Assembly: GCA_949283575.1 (NCBI GenBank)
Contig: CASDSU010000028.1
Span: 192,849 to 256,848, forward strand
From: an uncultured Eubacteriales bacterium
Lineage (GTDB): Bacteria > Bacillota > Clostridia > TANB77 > UBA1234
Length of the DNA: 64,000 bases
Direction of reading: 5' to 3'
Shown here: piece after piece, positions 17,137-26,248 of the stretch
Numbering within the stretch: the stretch's first letter is position 1
How the letters are laid out: every line of letters begins with the position of its first letter
Notes under the pieces: model-generated
The model's input: only the letters and a program-made list of their open reading frames with translations
Told to the model about the DNA's origin: nothing
The model's database searches: none
Program-made: the position numbers and the translations under genes

Positions 17137-18587
17137 TTTTCACTCTCCAATATTGCTTTTCCTTTTTTCAACTCAAATATATCATTTAAAACTATTAAAA
17201 ATGAAATACACACGATAAACATGTCTCTATAATGATATTTCCAATGTTCTTGTGTATGATTAGCTAAAACGATGTGCCATACAACCGGCATAACACCTAT
17301 TAAAACCATAGGTATATTGTTAATTAATATTTGCTTTATGTCTTTCTTTACACAGAATTTATACTTCATCAAAAAGATGAACTCTACAATTAAACACGCC
17401 ATAAATACAAATAACAAATAAAATATAATTATTTCAGATAACGACATTTCCAATTTTCTAAATATATCACCTGTCGTTCTAAAAAATATTTGTTCAATAC
17501 CGCTAGAAATCATATTCCTACCCAAAATGCATTCAACTATTACCCATTTAGAAAAGAAAGTCAGAGTATATCCTAGTCCCCACATTATTCCAGCTTTAAA
17601 CAATAAAATGAATCCTTCTTTCCAGCTTATTGATTCGTTTTTCTTATGTAACAAATAAATAATCATCGGTAATCCAAACGTCACTAGTGGTACAGTTAAA
17701 TAATCCATAAAATTTGTAAGCATTCCTACAATCAGCATATATGTATTAAAATCAAAGTCTTTTTTGTTTTCTATTTTTTTAATAAGAATAATCGAAGCTA
17801 ACATCATAACAGCAAATATTTGCACCGCTGACAATGTATAACCAATAAATATGTAATTATAAAAAATCAAAGAAAAACCAATAATTATAGTTATTTTTTT
17901 ACCAAAATTTCTGTTTAATATAATCAAAAAATATATTAACATAGCATTCATAACTATCATTGTAAGTATTCTTATTTCTTGTATATTCATAAACAACAAC
18001 ATAACTCTAATTATTGGCAAATAACCATGCCAATATCTTGCATATTCAACAGATGTATCAACTTCTCCGCGCAAAAATTTATCCAATTCCTTTATGGAAT
18101 TATATACATTTAAATAAAATTCATTTCCATGTATATTTACTTTATATGAGGTTTTATCTACGGACCATATTTCTCCTTCAACCTCAATATTTTCTCTCTT
18201 ATCTTTTGAGTATAACCTACCATCAATTTCTATTATCTCAATCTGTTCTTTTGGATGCTGAAATGTCATTATATCACCTTTCACATCGTGCATTTCTGTT
18301 ACAGTAGTTTTCTCGTTATAATTTTTTCTAACAGTTAATGCTGATACTACAGGATTTTTATTATCTACCGAATAAGCCGCATTAATAATTAAAGCGTCAA
18401 CACCATTATCCGCAATTGATGGTCCAGCATTAATATACATGCCCTCTTTTAACAGAATTTTGGACGATTCTATAACTTTTTCTTCAATCGCGTCAGATGG
18501 AAAACAACAACATAACACCATAGACAAAAAGAAAAAAAATATTATTACTATAAAAAGAATCCCATTTTTTAATGCTTTCTTTACCAT
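17133..18587 (-). CDS. Polytopic membrane protein of unknown function, paralogue of 14963-16411
   Basis: This 484-residue protein has the same plan as its paralogue: an N-terminal helix, a 170-residue extracellular domain with INAAYSVDNKNPVVSALTVRKNYNE and VDTSVEYARYWHGYLPIIRV, then several membrane spans, ending with WHIVLANHTQEHW near the last helix. The shared segments show a duplication on both sides of the GT2 gene. It overlaps the GT2 by 4 nt (ATGA) and follows YitT by 17 nt. It may be a surface-glycan transferase or flippase partner, but no family is recognised. Confidence 0.75.
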   Translation of the reverse strand: MVKKALKNGILFIVIIFFFFLSMVLCCCFPSDAIEEKVIESSKILLKEGMYINAGPSIADNGVDALIINAAYSVDNKNPVVSALTVRKNYNEKTTVTEMHDVKGDIMTFQHPKEQIEIIEIDGRLYSKDKRENIEVEGEIWSVDKTSYKVNIHGNEFYLNVYNSIKELDKFLRGEVDTSVEYARYWHGYLPIIRVMLLFMNIQEIRILTMIVMNAMLIYFLIILNRNFGKKITIIIGFSLIFYNYIFIGYTLSAVQIFAVMMLASIILIKKIENKKDFDFNTYMLIVGMLTNFMDYLTVPLVTFGLPMIIYLLHKKNESISWKEGFILLFKAGIMWGLGYTLTFFSKWVIVECILGRNMISSGIEQIFFRTTGDIFRKLEMSLSEIIIFYLLFVFMACLIVEFIFLMKYKFCVKKDIKQILINNIPMVLIGVMPVVWHIVLANHTQEHWKYHYRDMFIVCISFLIVLNDIFELKKGKAILESEK

Positions 18588-18604
18588 TGTTCCTCCAAGT
18601 ATTA

Positions 18605-19459
18605 TTATATTTTCTTAAATCCTTTTCCTATTGCCTCTGTAACCGTTGTCACTATTGTAAACGCTGTATTATCTATTTCTCTTATTGCTTCTTTTAGTTT
18701 AGGAATCTCTTTTTTGTTTACAACACACATTAGAATATTTTTTTCCGTATTTGAATAAGTCCCTATACCTGTTATTTTGGTGCTCGTTCTATTTAAAGTT
18801 TTATGAATATATTCAGAAATTTCTTTTTCTTTATTTGTAACTACAAATACCGCCTTTGCAAAATCTGCACCATCTAATATCAAATCTATCACTTTTGTCA
18901 TTACAAACGCTGCTACAATTGAATATAAGCCAATCTCTATATCATTAAATGTCAAAGATAATATTGCGATTATTATCCCATCAACTATTAATAGTATTTC
19001 TCCCATATTCATATGCGGTCTTTTTTCGTGTACTAATCTAGCGATTAAGTCTGTTCCACCTGTTGATCCTCCAGACCTATAAGTAAGTGCTATTCCAAGA
19101 CCTGATAATACTCCTCCATATAACGCCGCTAACATAAAATCTGTAGTCAACGGGTTCACTGCTTCACCAATCGCAATTCCCACAGAACAAAAAGTCATTC
19201 CTATGAAACTTCTTAATCCATATTTTATACCCAAAATTTTTCCTGTGATTAGAAATGCTGGTATATTCAATAACAATAACGATATATCTGCAGGTATATT
19301 TATTAAATAATGCATAAGTGTCGCAATACCACTAAAACCACCTGTCGTCAGTTTTACTGGTAACAAAACGAGACCAACGCTTAAACCAACTAATATTCCT
19401 CCTATTATTAAAACAATATAATCAAAAATCATTTTTAAAATCTTACGCTTGTCCATCAA
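18605..19459 (-). CDS. YitT family membrane protein
   Basis: This 284-residue protein has five to six N-terminal membrane helices with GGFSGIATL and SGGSTGGTDLIARL (the repeated glycine-rich motif of the YitT family). A C-terminal soluble DUF2179 domain follows, with KTLNRTSTKITGIGTYSNTEKNILMCV. The family is common in Firmicutes and its transport substrate is not settled. It lies in a run of same-strand envelope genes between csaB (45 nt) and the 484-residue membrane protein (17 nt). Confidence 0.9.
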   Translation of the reverse strand: MMDKRKILKMIFDYIVLIIGGILVGLSVGLVLLPVKLTTGGFSGIATLMHYLINIPADISLLLLNIPAFLITGKILGIKYGLRSFIGMTFCSVGIAIGEAVNPLTTDFMLAALYGGVLSGLGIALTYRSGGSTGGTDLIARLVHEKRPHMNMGEILLIVDGIIIAILSLTFNDIEIGLYSIVAAFVMTKVIDLILDGADFAKAVFVVTNKEKEISEYIHKTLNRTSTKITGIGTYSNTEKNILMCVVNKKEIPKLKEAIREIDNTAFTIVTTVTEAIGKGFKKI

Positions 19460-19504
19460 AATTATCCTCCATTTATCTTTAAGTACACGATTATATTATT
19501 ATAT

Positions 19505-20599
19505 TTATTTCTTTTCTAATTCTTCTATTATTCTATTTAAAGCATTTTGACCCATCTCAGCAAATTCATTAGTTTTTGAAGTGTAATCAACTTTACTATT
19601 TTGCATATAATACTCAACCTGCTCTAATATCTTTTCCACATCAATGCTTTCATATGTGCATACAGATGACATATTCATCATTTCTAAAAAACCATCAACT
19701 TTAGGTTCATACGAAATTCCTATCGTTGGAACATTTCTAAGTATTGAGAAAACAAGTGCATGTAAGCGAACACCGATGTTTATGTTCATATAACCCATTG
19801 CACCCAATATCTCTGATGGTAAATATCTATTTGGCATTAAAACAGTAGCATCTTCATGCTTCATTTTATGCATTACAATCTTACTAATCTCAGCATCTTT
19901 TGGCTTGTGAAATGGAAAGAAAACAATTCTCGCATTATATTTTTCAACTAACTTATCCGCCACTTCTGCAAATAAATCCGTTCTATCTTTATCTCTCCAC
20001 TCTCTTATTGAAAAACCAATCAATACTTCTCCTTCTTTATAATTATGAACGTTGTCTTTTATAATCTTCATACATCTTTCTGGAGCAGGTGGTTTCATCA
20101 TGAAAATCATATCAGAAGAAAGCATCATCTTTTCCTCTTTGATTCCCATTTCTTTAGCATACTCATAAGCATGTTTATCTCGCATTGCAATTAATTTTAC
20201 ACTCTTTTTATTTAGAATTCTCTTAGTCATTTTTCTATACATATTCGTATTAATAGGACCCATACCTTGATATGCAACACATACTTTTTTTCCCATTAGT
20301 TGCGCCAATTTAACTACACCCAAGTAATACCATATACTTTTTCTACTTGTTATATCTTGAAATAATGTACCGCCTCCACTAACAACAATGTCAGCTTTTT
20401 TTATAGCCTTCATTACTTCGATAATATTATATCTGTCATACGCTTCAACATTATATAATTCTTTTGTCTTCTCTGGATTTGAAGACAAAACTATTAGCTT
20501 ATAATTTTTCTTAGCAAGCTCAATTGAAAATGTTTCAATCATAGCTTCATCACCAGTATTATTAAATCCATAATACCCCGAAACAAGTACGCTTTTCAT
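19505..20599 (-). CDS. csaB: Polysaccharide pyruvyl transferase CsaB
   Basis: The start MKSVLVSGYYGFNN (ATG 20597-20599) follows AAGGGAG. The 364-residue protein has the CsaB pattern: GYYGFNNTGDEAMIET at the N-terminus, VVSGGGTLFQD, AYQGMGPI, and GVRLHALVFS near the C-terminus. CsaB adds pyruvate ketals to secondary cell wall polymers, which anchor SLH-domain surface proteins. It begins the run csaB-yitT-484 aa-GT2-482 aa, so those unknown genes may act in the same wall polymer pathway. Confidence 0.92.
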   Translation of the reverse strand: MKSVLVSGYYGFNNTGDEAMIETFSIELAKKNYKLIVLSSNPEKTKELYNVEAYDRYNIIEVMKAIKKADIVVSGGGTLFQDITSRKSIWYYLGVVKLAQLMGKKVCVAYQGMGPINTNMYRKMTKRILNKKSVKLIAMRDKHAYEYAKEMGIKEEKMMLSSDMIFMMKPPAPERCMKIIKDNVHNYKEGEVLIGFSIREWRDKDRTDLFAEVADKLVEKYNARIVFFPFHKPKDAEISKIVMHKMKHEDATVLMPNRYLPSEILGAMGYMNINIGVRLHALVFSILRNVPTIGISYEPKVDGFLEMMNMSSVCTYESIDVEKILEQVEYYMQNSKVDYTSKTNEFAEMGQNALNRIIEELEKK

Positions 20600-20639
20600 A
20601 AATTCAGCTCCCTTCACAAATTAATTGTAATATAGCAAG

Positions 20640-20680
20640 AAAAAAAAAACAAGCTTATGTTAGTAAGCTCGTTTTATCCT
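20640..20680 (-). terminator. Terminator after the 410-residue membrane protein
   Basis: On the minus strand a GAGCTTAC...TAAGCTT stem is followed by nine or more T. It lies 30 nt after the stop codon of the gene at 20709. Confidence 0.8.
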
Positions 20681-20708
20681 TTTTATTGATTTCATAGTAA
20701 TATTGTTC

Positions 20709-21941
20709 CTACTTTTTTAGTATTCCATACAACCAATTATAAATACCTGCTGTCTGAAACACCCCAAGAGATGACGTAAAAAATATTATTGATGCAATCA
20801 AGAAATACTTCGGAGTACATACATATTTATTTGTTTTTTCAAATTTTATAATTTCTAAAATATTCTCATTATTTTCAATTAATATTATCGACATTATTGC
20901 AATAATACAATTGTATACTGACGCCAGCCATCTTCCCCAATCACTAGTAAAAACAAATAACGGTATGTATACAACTGTAGAAATAAGCATCACAATAATA
21001 ATATAATAAAATAATTTTCTTTTATATTCTTTCAATGCATTTTTTATAAATTTAAATATAACAATATTTATAGGTAAAATTAATATAAAAATCACAATTA
21101 GTAATCCACAAATATTATATGTTATAAGCCTATCTATAAAATATTCTTTATGATCACTAATTGAATGCATATAATATTCATATTGAATACAATATTCATT
21201 TATTTTTAAATCTGTTGATTTTCTTAATTGACTTATATACTCATTTGAATTATCTATATTAATAGTTGTAAAAAAATTAAAATAAACCGTTGTCACAAAA
21301 ATCATTAATAATATTAATATTGAACCAAGCGTAAGCATTTTTGTAAATTTGTTTTTATATAATATGTACAATAATACCACAAAAAATATGGGGAAAATAT
21401 ATAATACATAAGCTTCATGTATCATTACGCATATACACGATAATACACCGCAGACAATCATTTTTAAGAAAGTTGGTTTTTTAAAAATCAATAATATTTG
21501 AACTATTGTTATTATATACAAATATAAATCAAATCGACCAAAATTTTCCTCGTCAAAAAGATAACAAATCGAAAATGGCATAAAAAAATATATTATCGCC
21601 AGTACAAACATCGTTTTTCGTTTTGTACCTTCTTCAACAGTCCTAATCATTTTCCCAACTAAAATAGATATAAGTATTATTAGAATATATATTCCAACAA
21701 AGGCAAATGAATGTGCATTTATACTACTTATATCCCCACCGGTCACTAATTTAAAAATAGTTCCTATAAAGCCTCTTGGAATAATTCCATACGAATAATT
21801 ACATGCATAATACGTTGAAACCCATGTTAACATCTTCGTTGGCATAAATATAATAAACCTTAAAAACAAATACAGAAAAATGCATGTTTCATAACTAATT
21901 TCATTCCAAGTGTTCTTTATTTGCTTTAGTATTTTATCCAT
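20709..21941 (-). CDS. Polytopic membrane protein of unknown function
   Basis: This 410-residue protein has about ten hydrophobic segments and short loops. The first loop contains MLTWVSTYYACNYSYGIIPRG, and RGFIGTIFKLVTGGD follows. The topology is like EpsG- or polymerase-type glycan membrane proteins, but I see no diagnostic motif. It starts 9 nt after rnc and ends at its own terminator, so it is probably co-transcribed with rnc. It may have been recruited to the end of that operon. Confidence 0.65.
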   Translation of the reverse strand: MDKILKQIKNTWNEISYETCIFLYLFLRFIIFMPTKMLTWVSTYYACNYSYGIIPRGFIGTIFKLVTGGDISSINAHSFAFVGIYILIILISILVGKMIRTVEEGTKRKTMFVLAIIYFFMPFSICYLFDEENFGRFDLYLYIITIVQILLIFKKPTFLKMIVCGVLSCICVMIHEAYVLYIFPIFFVVLLYILYKNKFTKMLTLGSILILLMIFVTTVYFNFFTTINIDNSNEYISQLRKSTDLKINEYCIQYEYYMHSISDHKEYFIDRLITYNICGLLIVIFILILPINIVIFKFIKNALKEYKRKLFYYIIIVMLISTVVYIPLFVFTSDWGRWLASVYNCIIAIMSIILIENNENILEIIKFEKTNKYVCTPKYFLIASIIFFTSSLGVFQTAGIYNWLYGILKK

Positions 21942-21949
21942 TTTCGCTC

Positions 21950-22615
21950 CTATTTTATATTTTTTATTGCTTCAAATGCAGCTTCCATCTCTGCTTCTTT
22001 TTTATTTCTTCCTTTTCCCTTTCCTAAAACTTTTCCATTTACAAATACTTCTGACACAAAAACTTTATCGTGTTCAGGTCCATATGAATCTATTATTCTA
22101 TATTCAATTTTTACATCACCATTTACTTGCAATATTTCTTGAAGTTGAGTTTTGTAATCTTTATTACCTTTCGTTACAAAATCTTCAAGTCTTTCTTTTA
22201 TATTTGGCAATATAAATTTTTTAGCTTCTTCAATTCCCGAATCTAAATAAATTGCTCCTATAACTGCTTCAACACTATCTGCAAGTATCGAATTTCTATA
22301 TCTACCATCAACTTTACTTTCACATTTTCCTACTCGTAAAAAATCACTAAAACCATATCTATTAGCAACTTCCGCTAATGATTCCTCACAAACCGCATAC
22401 GCTCTAGCTTTAGTCATTTCTCCCTCTGATAGTTTAGAATATGTTCTAAAAATATATTCACTAGATATTAGCTCTAACACTGCATCTCCCAAATATTCTA
22501 TTTTCTCATTATATTCTTTTTTCCCATTTTCGTGCGCATATGAACTATGCGTGATTGCTAATGTAAGCAAATCTTTATTTTTAAATTCATATCCTATTAA
22601 ATTTTCAAGTTCCAT
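21950..22615 (-). CDS. rnc: Ribonuclease III
   Basis: The start MELENLIGYEF (ATG 22613-22615) follows GAGGTAG; an upstream in-frame ATG would add 22 unlikely residues made by the terminator hairpin region. The 221-residue product has the nuclease signature EKIEYLGDAVLELI and a C-terminal double-stranded RNA-binding domain with GKGKGRNKKEAEMEAAFEA. RNase III cuts rRNA precursors and structured mRNA. Gene order plsX-acpP-rnc is typical of Firmicutes. Confidence 0.96.
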   Translation of the reverse strand: MELENLIGYEFKNKDLLTLAITHSSYAHENGKKEYNEKIEYLGDAVLELISSEYIFRTYSKLSEGEMTKARAYAVCEESLAEVANRYGFSDFLRVGKCESKVDGRYRNSILADSVEAVIGAIYLDSGIEEAKKFILPNIKERLEDFVTKGNKDYKTQLQEILQVNGDVKIEYRIIDSYGPEHDKVFVSEVFVNGKVLGKGKGRNKKEAEMEAAFEAIKNIK

Positions 22616-22633
22616 TTCTACCTCATTTCCAAA

Positions 22634-22680
22634 AAAGAAAATGATGAACGGTATGTCATACTGTTCATCAAATTCAATCA
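22634..22680 (-). terminator. Terminator/attenuator between acpP and rnc
   Basis: On the minus strand a TGATGAACAGTATG...CATACCGTTCATCA stem is followed by TTTTCTTTTTT. It ends 19 nt before the rnc start, so it may reduce rnc expression or be an RNase III target. Confidence 0.75.
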
Positions 22681-22691
22681 TAAATATAATC

Positions 22692-22931
22692 TTATTTATT
22701 ATTTTTGATGTATTCTACAACATCTCCAACTGTCATTATTTTTTCAGCTTCACTATCTGGTATTTGTAGATCAAACTCTTCTTCTAATGCCATTATAAGC
22801 TCTACTATATCTAATGAATCAGCTCCTAAATCATCTATAAATGATGTATCTAGTTTAACAGCGTCATCCTCAACAGCTAATTGGTCCATTATAACTTCTT
22901 TAACTTTCTCAAATATTGCATCTGGATTCAT
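22692..22931 (-). CDS. acpP: Acyl carrier protein
   Basis: This is a 79-residue acidic four-helix protein with [13 protein letters not shown]; the Ser of DSL carries the phosphopantetheine arm. It carries acyl chains in fatty acid synthesis and donates them to PlsX. It lies between plsX and rnc. Confidence 0.96.
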   Translation of the reverse strand: MNPDAIFEKVKEVIMDQLAVEDDAVKLDTSFIDDLGADSLDIVELIMALEEEFDLQIPDSEAEKIMTVGDVVEYIKNNK

Positions 22932-23042
22932 CCAAATGACCTCCTTTCAACTTTTGTTTTATATGTCAAATCTCTTATACAATAACAATAGTATATGTTT
23001 ATTTAATTGTCAATAATTTTTATTTCTATTTATACTAAGAGT

Positions 23043-24200
23043 TTATTTCTTGTTTTTCTTTTTATTCATACTTTTTTGATTAGTAGCATTTTCTTTTTTT
23101 TCAGCATTTTGAGCACCTTGCTCTTTATTTTCTTTCTCTACTATTTGATTACTTTGCAAAGATTTTTCATTTTGTTTTTCAATTTCATCAAGCTTTTTTA
23201 TTTCTTCAGCAATCGTGTCAACAACTTTCGTTTTTGCAAAATTTTCAGCCTGTATAAGTGTATATCTTACTATTTTTGCATTCGCTGTACCATGACATTT
23301 TACAATAGGTTTTTTAATACCTAGAAGCAAAGCACCACCATATTCGCTATAATCCATTCTCTTTTTGAATTTTTTAAGCGCAGGCATCAACAACATAGCT
23401 AAAATTTTTCTCCAAATATTGGCGCTTAATTCTTCTTTTAAAAGTCTATTCACCATATGTCCGACACCTTCAGTTGTCTTAAGCGCAACATTACCGGTAA
23501 AACCATCTGTTACAACAACGTTCACGTCTCCGTCGAACATATCTCTGCCTTCAATATTTCCATAAAAATTAAACTCATCAGTTTCAGAAAACTTTTGATA
23601 TGTCTCTTTTGTAAGTTCGTTACCTTTACCTTCTTCTGCACCAATATTTAAAAGTCCTACCTTTGGATCCTCGACATTCATAACTTTGTTCATATAAATC
23701 GATCCCATTGTAGCAAATTGAAACAAATTAATTGGCCTACAATTTGTATTTGCACCACAATCAATCAACATGAAGCCTTTTCCTGTATACGTAGGTAATA
23801 TTGGACAAAGAGCTGGTCTGTCTATTCCTTTAATTCTTCCAACTAATAAAAGACCTCCTGTTAAAAAAGCACCGGTGCTACCAGCTGAAACAAAGGCATC
23901 ACCTTCTCCATTCTTTAACATATTAAACCCAATAACCATTGACGAGTCTTTTTTAGTTTTAATTGCAGAAGTTGGAGCTTCTTCATTTTCTATAACCGAA
24001 TCTGCATTAACCACAGTAATTCTTGGTGAAACTTCTGTAATCGAATCTTTACCGTAAAACTCCTTAACTTTATTATTTATAATTTCTTCTTTTCCTATTA
24101 AAACTATATCAGATTCAAGATCATTAATCGAATTCACGCAACCCTTAATTATCTCATCTGGAGCATGATCTCCTCCCATTGCGTCAACCAAAATCTTCAT
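23043..24200 (-). CDS. plsX: Phosphate acyltransferase PlsX
   Basis: The start MKILVDAMGGDHAP (ATG 24198-24200) follows AAAGGAG. The 385-residue protein has the PlsX landmarks: DAMGGDHAPDEI, VSAGSTGAFL, NIGAEEGKGNE, VVTDGFTGNVALKTTEG and GGALLLGI. PlsX converts acyl-ACP to acyl-phosphate, the first step of phospholipid synthesis. A 45-residue tail rich in Lys, Asn, Gln and Glu (from IEKQNEKSL) extends beyond the usual end and looks disordered. Confidence 0.95.
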   Translation of the reverse strand: MKILVDAMGGDHAPDEIIKGCVNSINDLESDIVLIGKEEIINNKVKEFYGKDSITEVSPRITVVNADSVIENEEAPTSAIKTKKDSSMVIGFNMLKNGEGDAFVSAGSTGAFLTGGLLLVGRIKGIDRPALCPILPTYTGKGFMLIDCGANTNCRPINLFQFATMGSIYMNKVMNVEDPKVGLLNIGAEEGKGNELTKETYQKFSETDEFNFYGNIEGRDMFDGDVNVVVTDGFTGNVALKTTEGVGHMVNRLLKEELSANIWRKILAMLLMPALKKFKKRMDYSEYGGALLLGIKKPIVKCHGTANAKIVRYTLIQAENFAKTKVVDTIAEEIKKLDEIEKQNEKSLQSNQIVEKENKEQGAQNAEKKENATNQKSMNKKKNKK

Positions 24201-24399
24201 ATGTAAAACTCCTTTCAAACTAGGAAAACACACCTTTTACCTTATACGGATAATTTATGTAATCCTGGTAATAAATTATATTACATTATTTTAATAAAAG
24301 CAACATTTTCACCTTCGCTTTCTTCGAATTGAATTGACTTGATTAGTTATTTATGATATAAATATCACATGACTCTCATTATTAAAAGGAGGAATCAAC

Positions 24400-24639
24400 A
24401 TGACGAGTTGCAAATCCAACGGCGACATCAGGAAGTTCTACATCTGCCCTAGTTGTAACGCACTCTGCGAAGAAGGTCACGACGACGAATTCCTGATTAC
24501 TTGTGGCAACTGCAGCAAATCATTCCGGAGCGACAAAGCAGAATGTGTTGGACTCAGCATGGCATATCTGTGCGAAAACTTCAAACGTGTAACTCTCATG
24601 GGGTCTGGTTGGATCGCATACATTCCTATCGAAGAATAA
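24400..24639 (+). CDS. Small double zinc-ribbon protein, compositionally foreign
   Basis: This 79-residue ORF starts behind a strong AAAGGAGG site. It has two CxxC pairs (CPSC near residue 18 and CGNC near 36), likely a zinc ribbon, and then a hydrophobic segment. Its base composition is near 50% GC, with many C-ending codons (CTC, ATC, AAC, GAC), quite unlike its AT-rich neighbours. It is the only plus-strand gene between plsX and tuf and has its own downstream hairpin. It contains an in-frame CGG (24526-24528), which reads as Arg in the 79-residue frame. A CGGA four-base reading would end it 21 codons later. Function is unknown; recent transfer is likely. Confidence 0.55.
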   Translation: MTSCKSNGDIRKFYICPSCNALCEEGHDDEFLITCGNCSKSFRSDKAECVGLSMAYLCENFKRVTLMGSGWIAYIPIEE

Positions 24640-24677
24640 TTTCATTGATAAAAAGTCGTAAACAATCAAAAATCGGC

Positions 24678-24733
24678 TGAAAAATGCCCATTGCCATTTA
24701 TTAGTAAAACTAAATGGTGATGGGCATTCTTCA
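24678..24733 (+). terminator. Hairpin downstream of the zinc-ribbon gene
   Basis: A 17-bp stem with arms ATGCCCATTGCCATTTA and TAAATGGTGATGGGCAT lies 40 nt after the stop codon. The following T content is modest, so it may be a terminator or an RNA-stabilising hairpin. Confidence 0.6.
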
Positions 24734-24784
24734 TGCGTAACTTTATTGATATAATTTATTCTATTAATCTACATTTAATAACAA

Positions 24785-24822
24785 CAAAAAACCTCTGGCA
24801 TTAATCCAGAGGTTTTTATTTT
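24785..24822 (-). terminator. Terminator of tuf / the str operon
   Basis: On the minus strand an AAAACCTCTGG...CCAGAGGTTTTTT stem and T-run lie about 30 nt after the tuf stop. Confidence 0.88.
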
Positions 24823-24853
24823 GGTTATATCAAACTTATATTTTTGTTAAAAA

Positions 24854-26056
24854 CTAAGCTTTGATATCAGAAACGATACCAGCACCAACTGTTTTACCGC
24901 CTTCACGAATAGCGAATTTTAATCCTTTTTCGATAGCGATTGGTGTAATAAGTTCGATATCCATAGTTACGTTATCACCTGGCATAACCATTTCTGTTCC
25001 AGCAGGTAATGTAATAACACCTGTAACGTCTGTTGTTCTGAAATAGAATTGTGGTCTGTAGTTACTGAAGAAAGGTTTGTGTCTTCCACCCTCTTCTTTA
25101 GTTAGAACGTAAACTTCACCTTTAAAGCTTGTGTGAGGGTGGATTGTTCCTGGTTTAGCAAGAACTTGTCCTCTTTCGATTTCGTTTCTTTGAATACCTC
25201 TTAAAAGAACACCAATGTTGTCACCAGCTTCAGCTTGGTCAAGAAGTTTTCTGAACATCTCAACACCTGTAACAACAGTTTTTCTTGTTTCTTTAGCGAT
25301 ACCAACGATTTCAACTTCGTCAGAAACTTTAACGACACCTCTTTCAACTCTACCTGTAGCAACTGTTCCACGACCTGTGATTGAGAATACGTCTTCAACA
25401 GGCATTAAGAATGTTTGGTCTACTGGTCTTTCTGGAGTTGGGATATATGAATCAACTGTATCCATAAGCTCTTTGATGCAAGCATATTCTGGAGCGTTTG
25501 GATCTGTTGATGTAGATTCTAATACTTTTAATGCAGAACCTTTGACGATTGGAGTTTCATCTCCAGGGAATTCATATTTAGTTAATAGGTCTCTAACTTC
25601 CATTTCAACTAATTCTAATAATTCTGGATCATCAACCATATCGCATTTGTTTAAGAATACTACGATGTAAGGAACACCAACTTGTCTTGCAAGAAGGATG
25701 TGCTCTCTTGTTTGTGGCATTGGGCCATCAGCTGCAGAAACAACTAGGATTGCTCCATCCATTTGTGCAGCACCTGTGATCATGTTTTTAACATAGTCAG
25801 CGTGTCCTGGGCAGTCAACGTGTGCATAGTGTCTAGCATCTGTTTGATACTCAACGTGTGCAGTATTAATTGTTATTCCTCTTGCTTTTTCTTCTGGAGC
25901 TCCGTCGATTTGATCATAAGCTTTGAATTCAGCTGCACCTTTCAAAGATAATACTTTAGTAATAGCAGCTGTTGTAGTTGTTTTACCATGGTCAACATGT
26001 CCGATTGTACCAATGTTAACGTGTGGTTTACTTCTTTCGAACTTCTCTTTTGCCAT
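24854..26056 (-). CDS. tuf: Elongation factor Tu
   Basis: This full-length 400-residue EF-Tu has GHVDHGKT (G1), the AEYQT-like switch region with [19 protein letters not shown] (G3), NKCD (G4) and the C-terminal VGAGIV end. It delivers aminoacyl-tRNA to the ribosome, so it would also deliver any four-base tRNA. It ends the str operon. Confidence 0.98.
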   Translation of the reverse strand: MAKEKFERSKPHVNIGTIGHVDHGKTTTTAAITKVLSLKGAAEFKAYDQIDGAPEEKARGITINTAHVEYQTDARHYAHVDCPGHADYVKNMITGAAQMDGAILVVSAADGPMPQTREHILLARQVGVPYIVVFLNKCDMVDDPELLELVEMEVRDLLTKYEFPGDETPIVKGSALKVLESTSTDPNAPEYACIKELMDTVDSYIPTPERPVDQTFLMPVEDVFSITGRGTVATGRVERGVVKVSDEVEIVGIAKETRKTVVTGVEMFRKLLDQAEAGDNIGVLLRGIQRNEIERGQVLAKPGTIHPHTSFKGEVYVLTKEEGGRHKPFFSNYRPQFYFRTTDVTGVITLPAGTEMVMPGDNVTMDIELITPIAIEKGLKFAIREGGKTVGAGIVSDIKA

Positions 26057-26184
26057 AATAATATTTCCTCCTTTAATTTTATATTATTTTTTAATATTGA
26101 AGTCTAAATTTTTTACGAATACATTTTACAAAACTTTATATAATTTTGCAATATATATTCATTCTTAAACTTTATTTAAATCTA

Positions 26185-26228
26185 CCAAATAGCGCTTATA
26201 AATTTAAATATATATCACGCTATTTAGT
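26185..26228 (-). other. Hairpin between fusA and tuf
   Basis: An AAATAGCG / CGCTATTT stem with a long AT loop lies in the 192-nt gap. It has no T-run, so it is more likely a processing site or a partial attenuator than a terminator. Confidence 0.45.
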
Positions 26229-26248
26229 AAAAATTTAACTTTTTAAAA

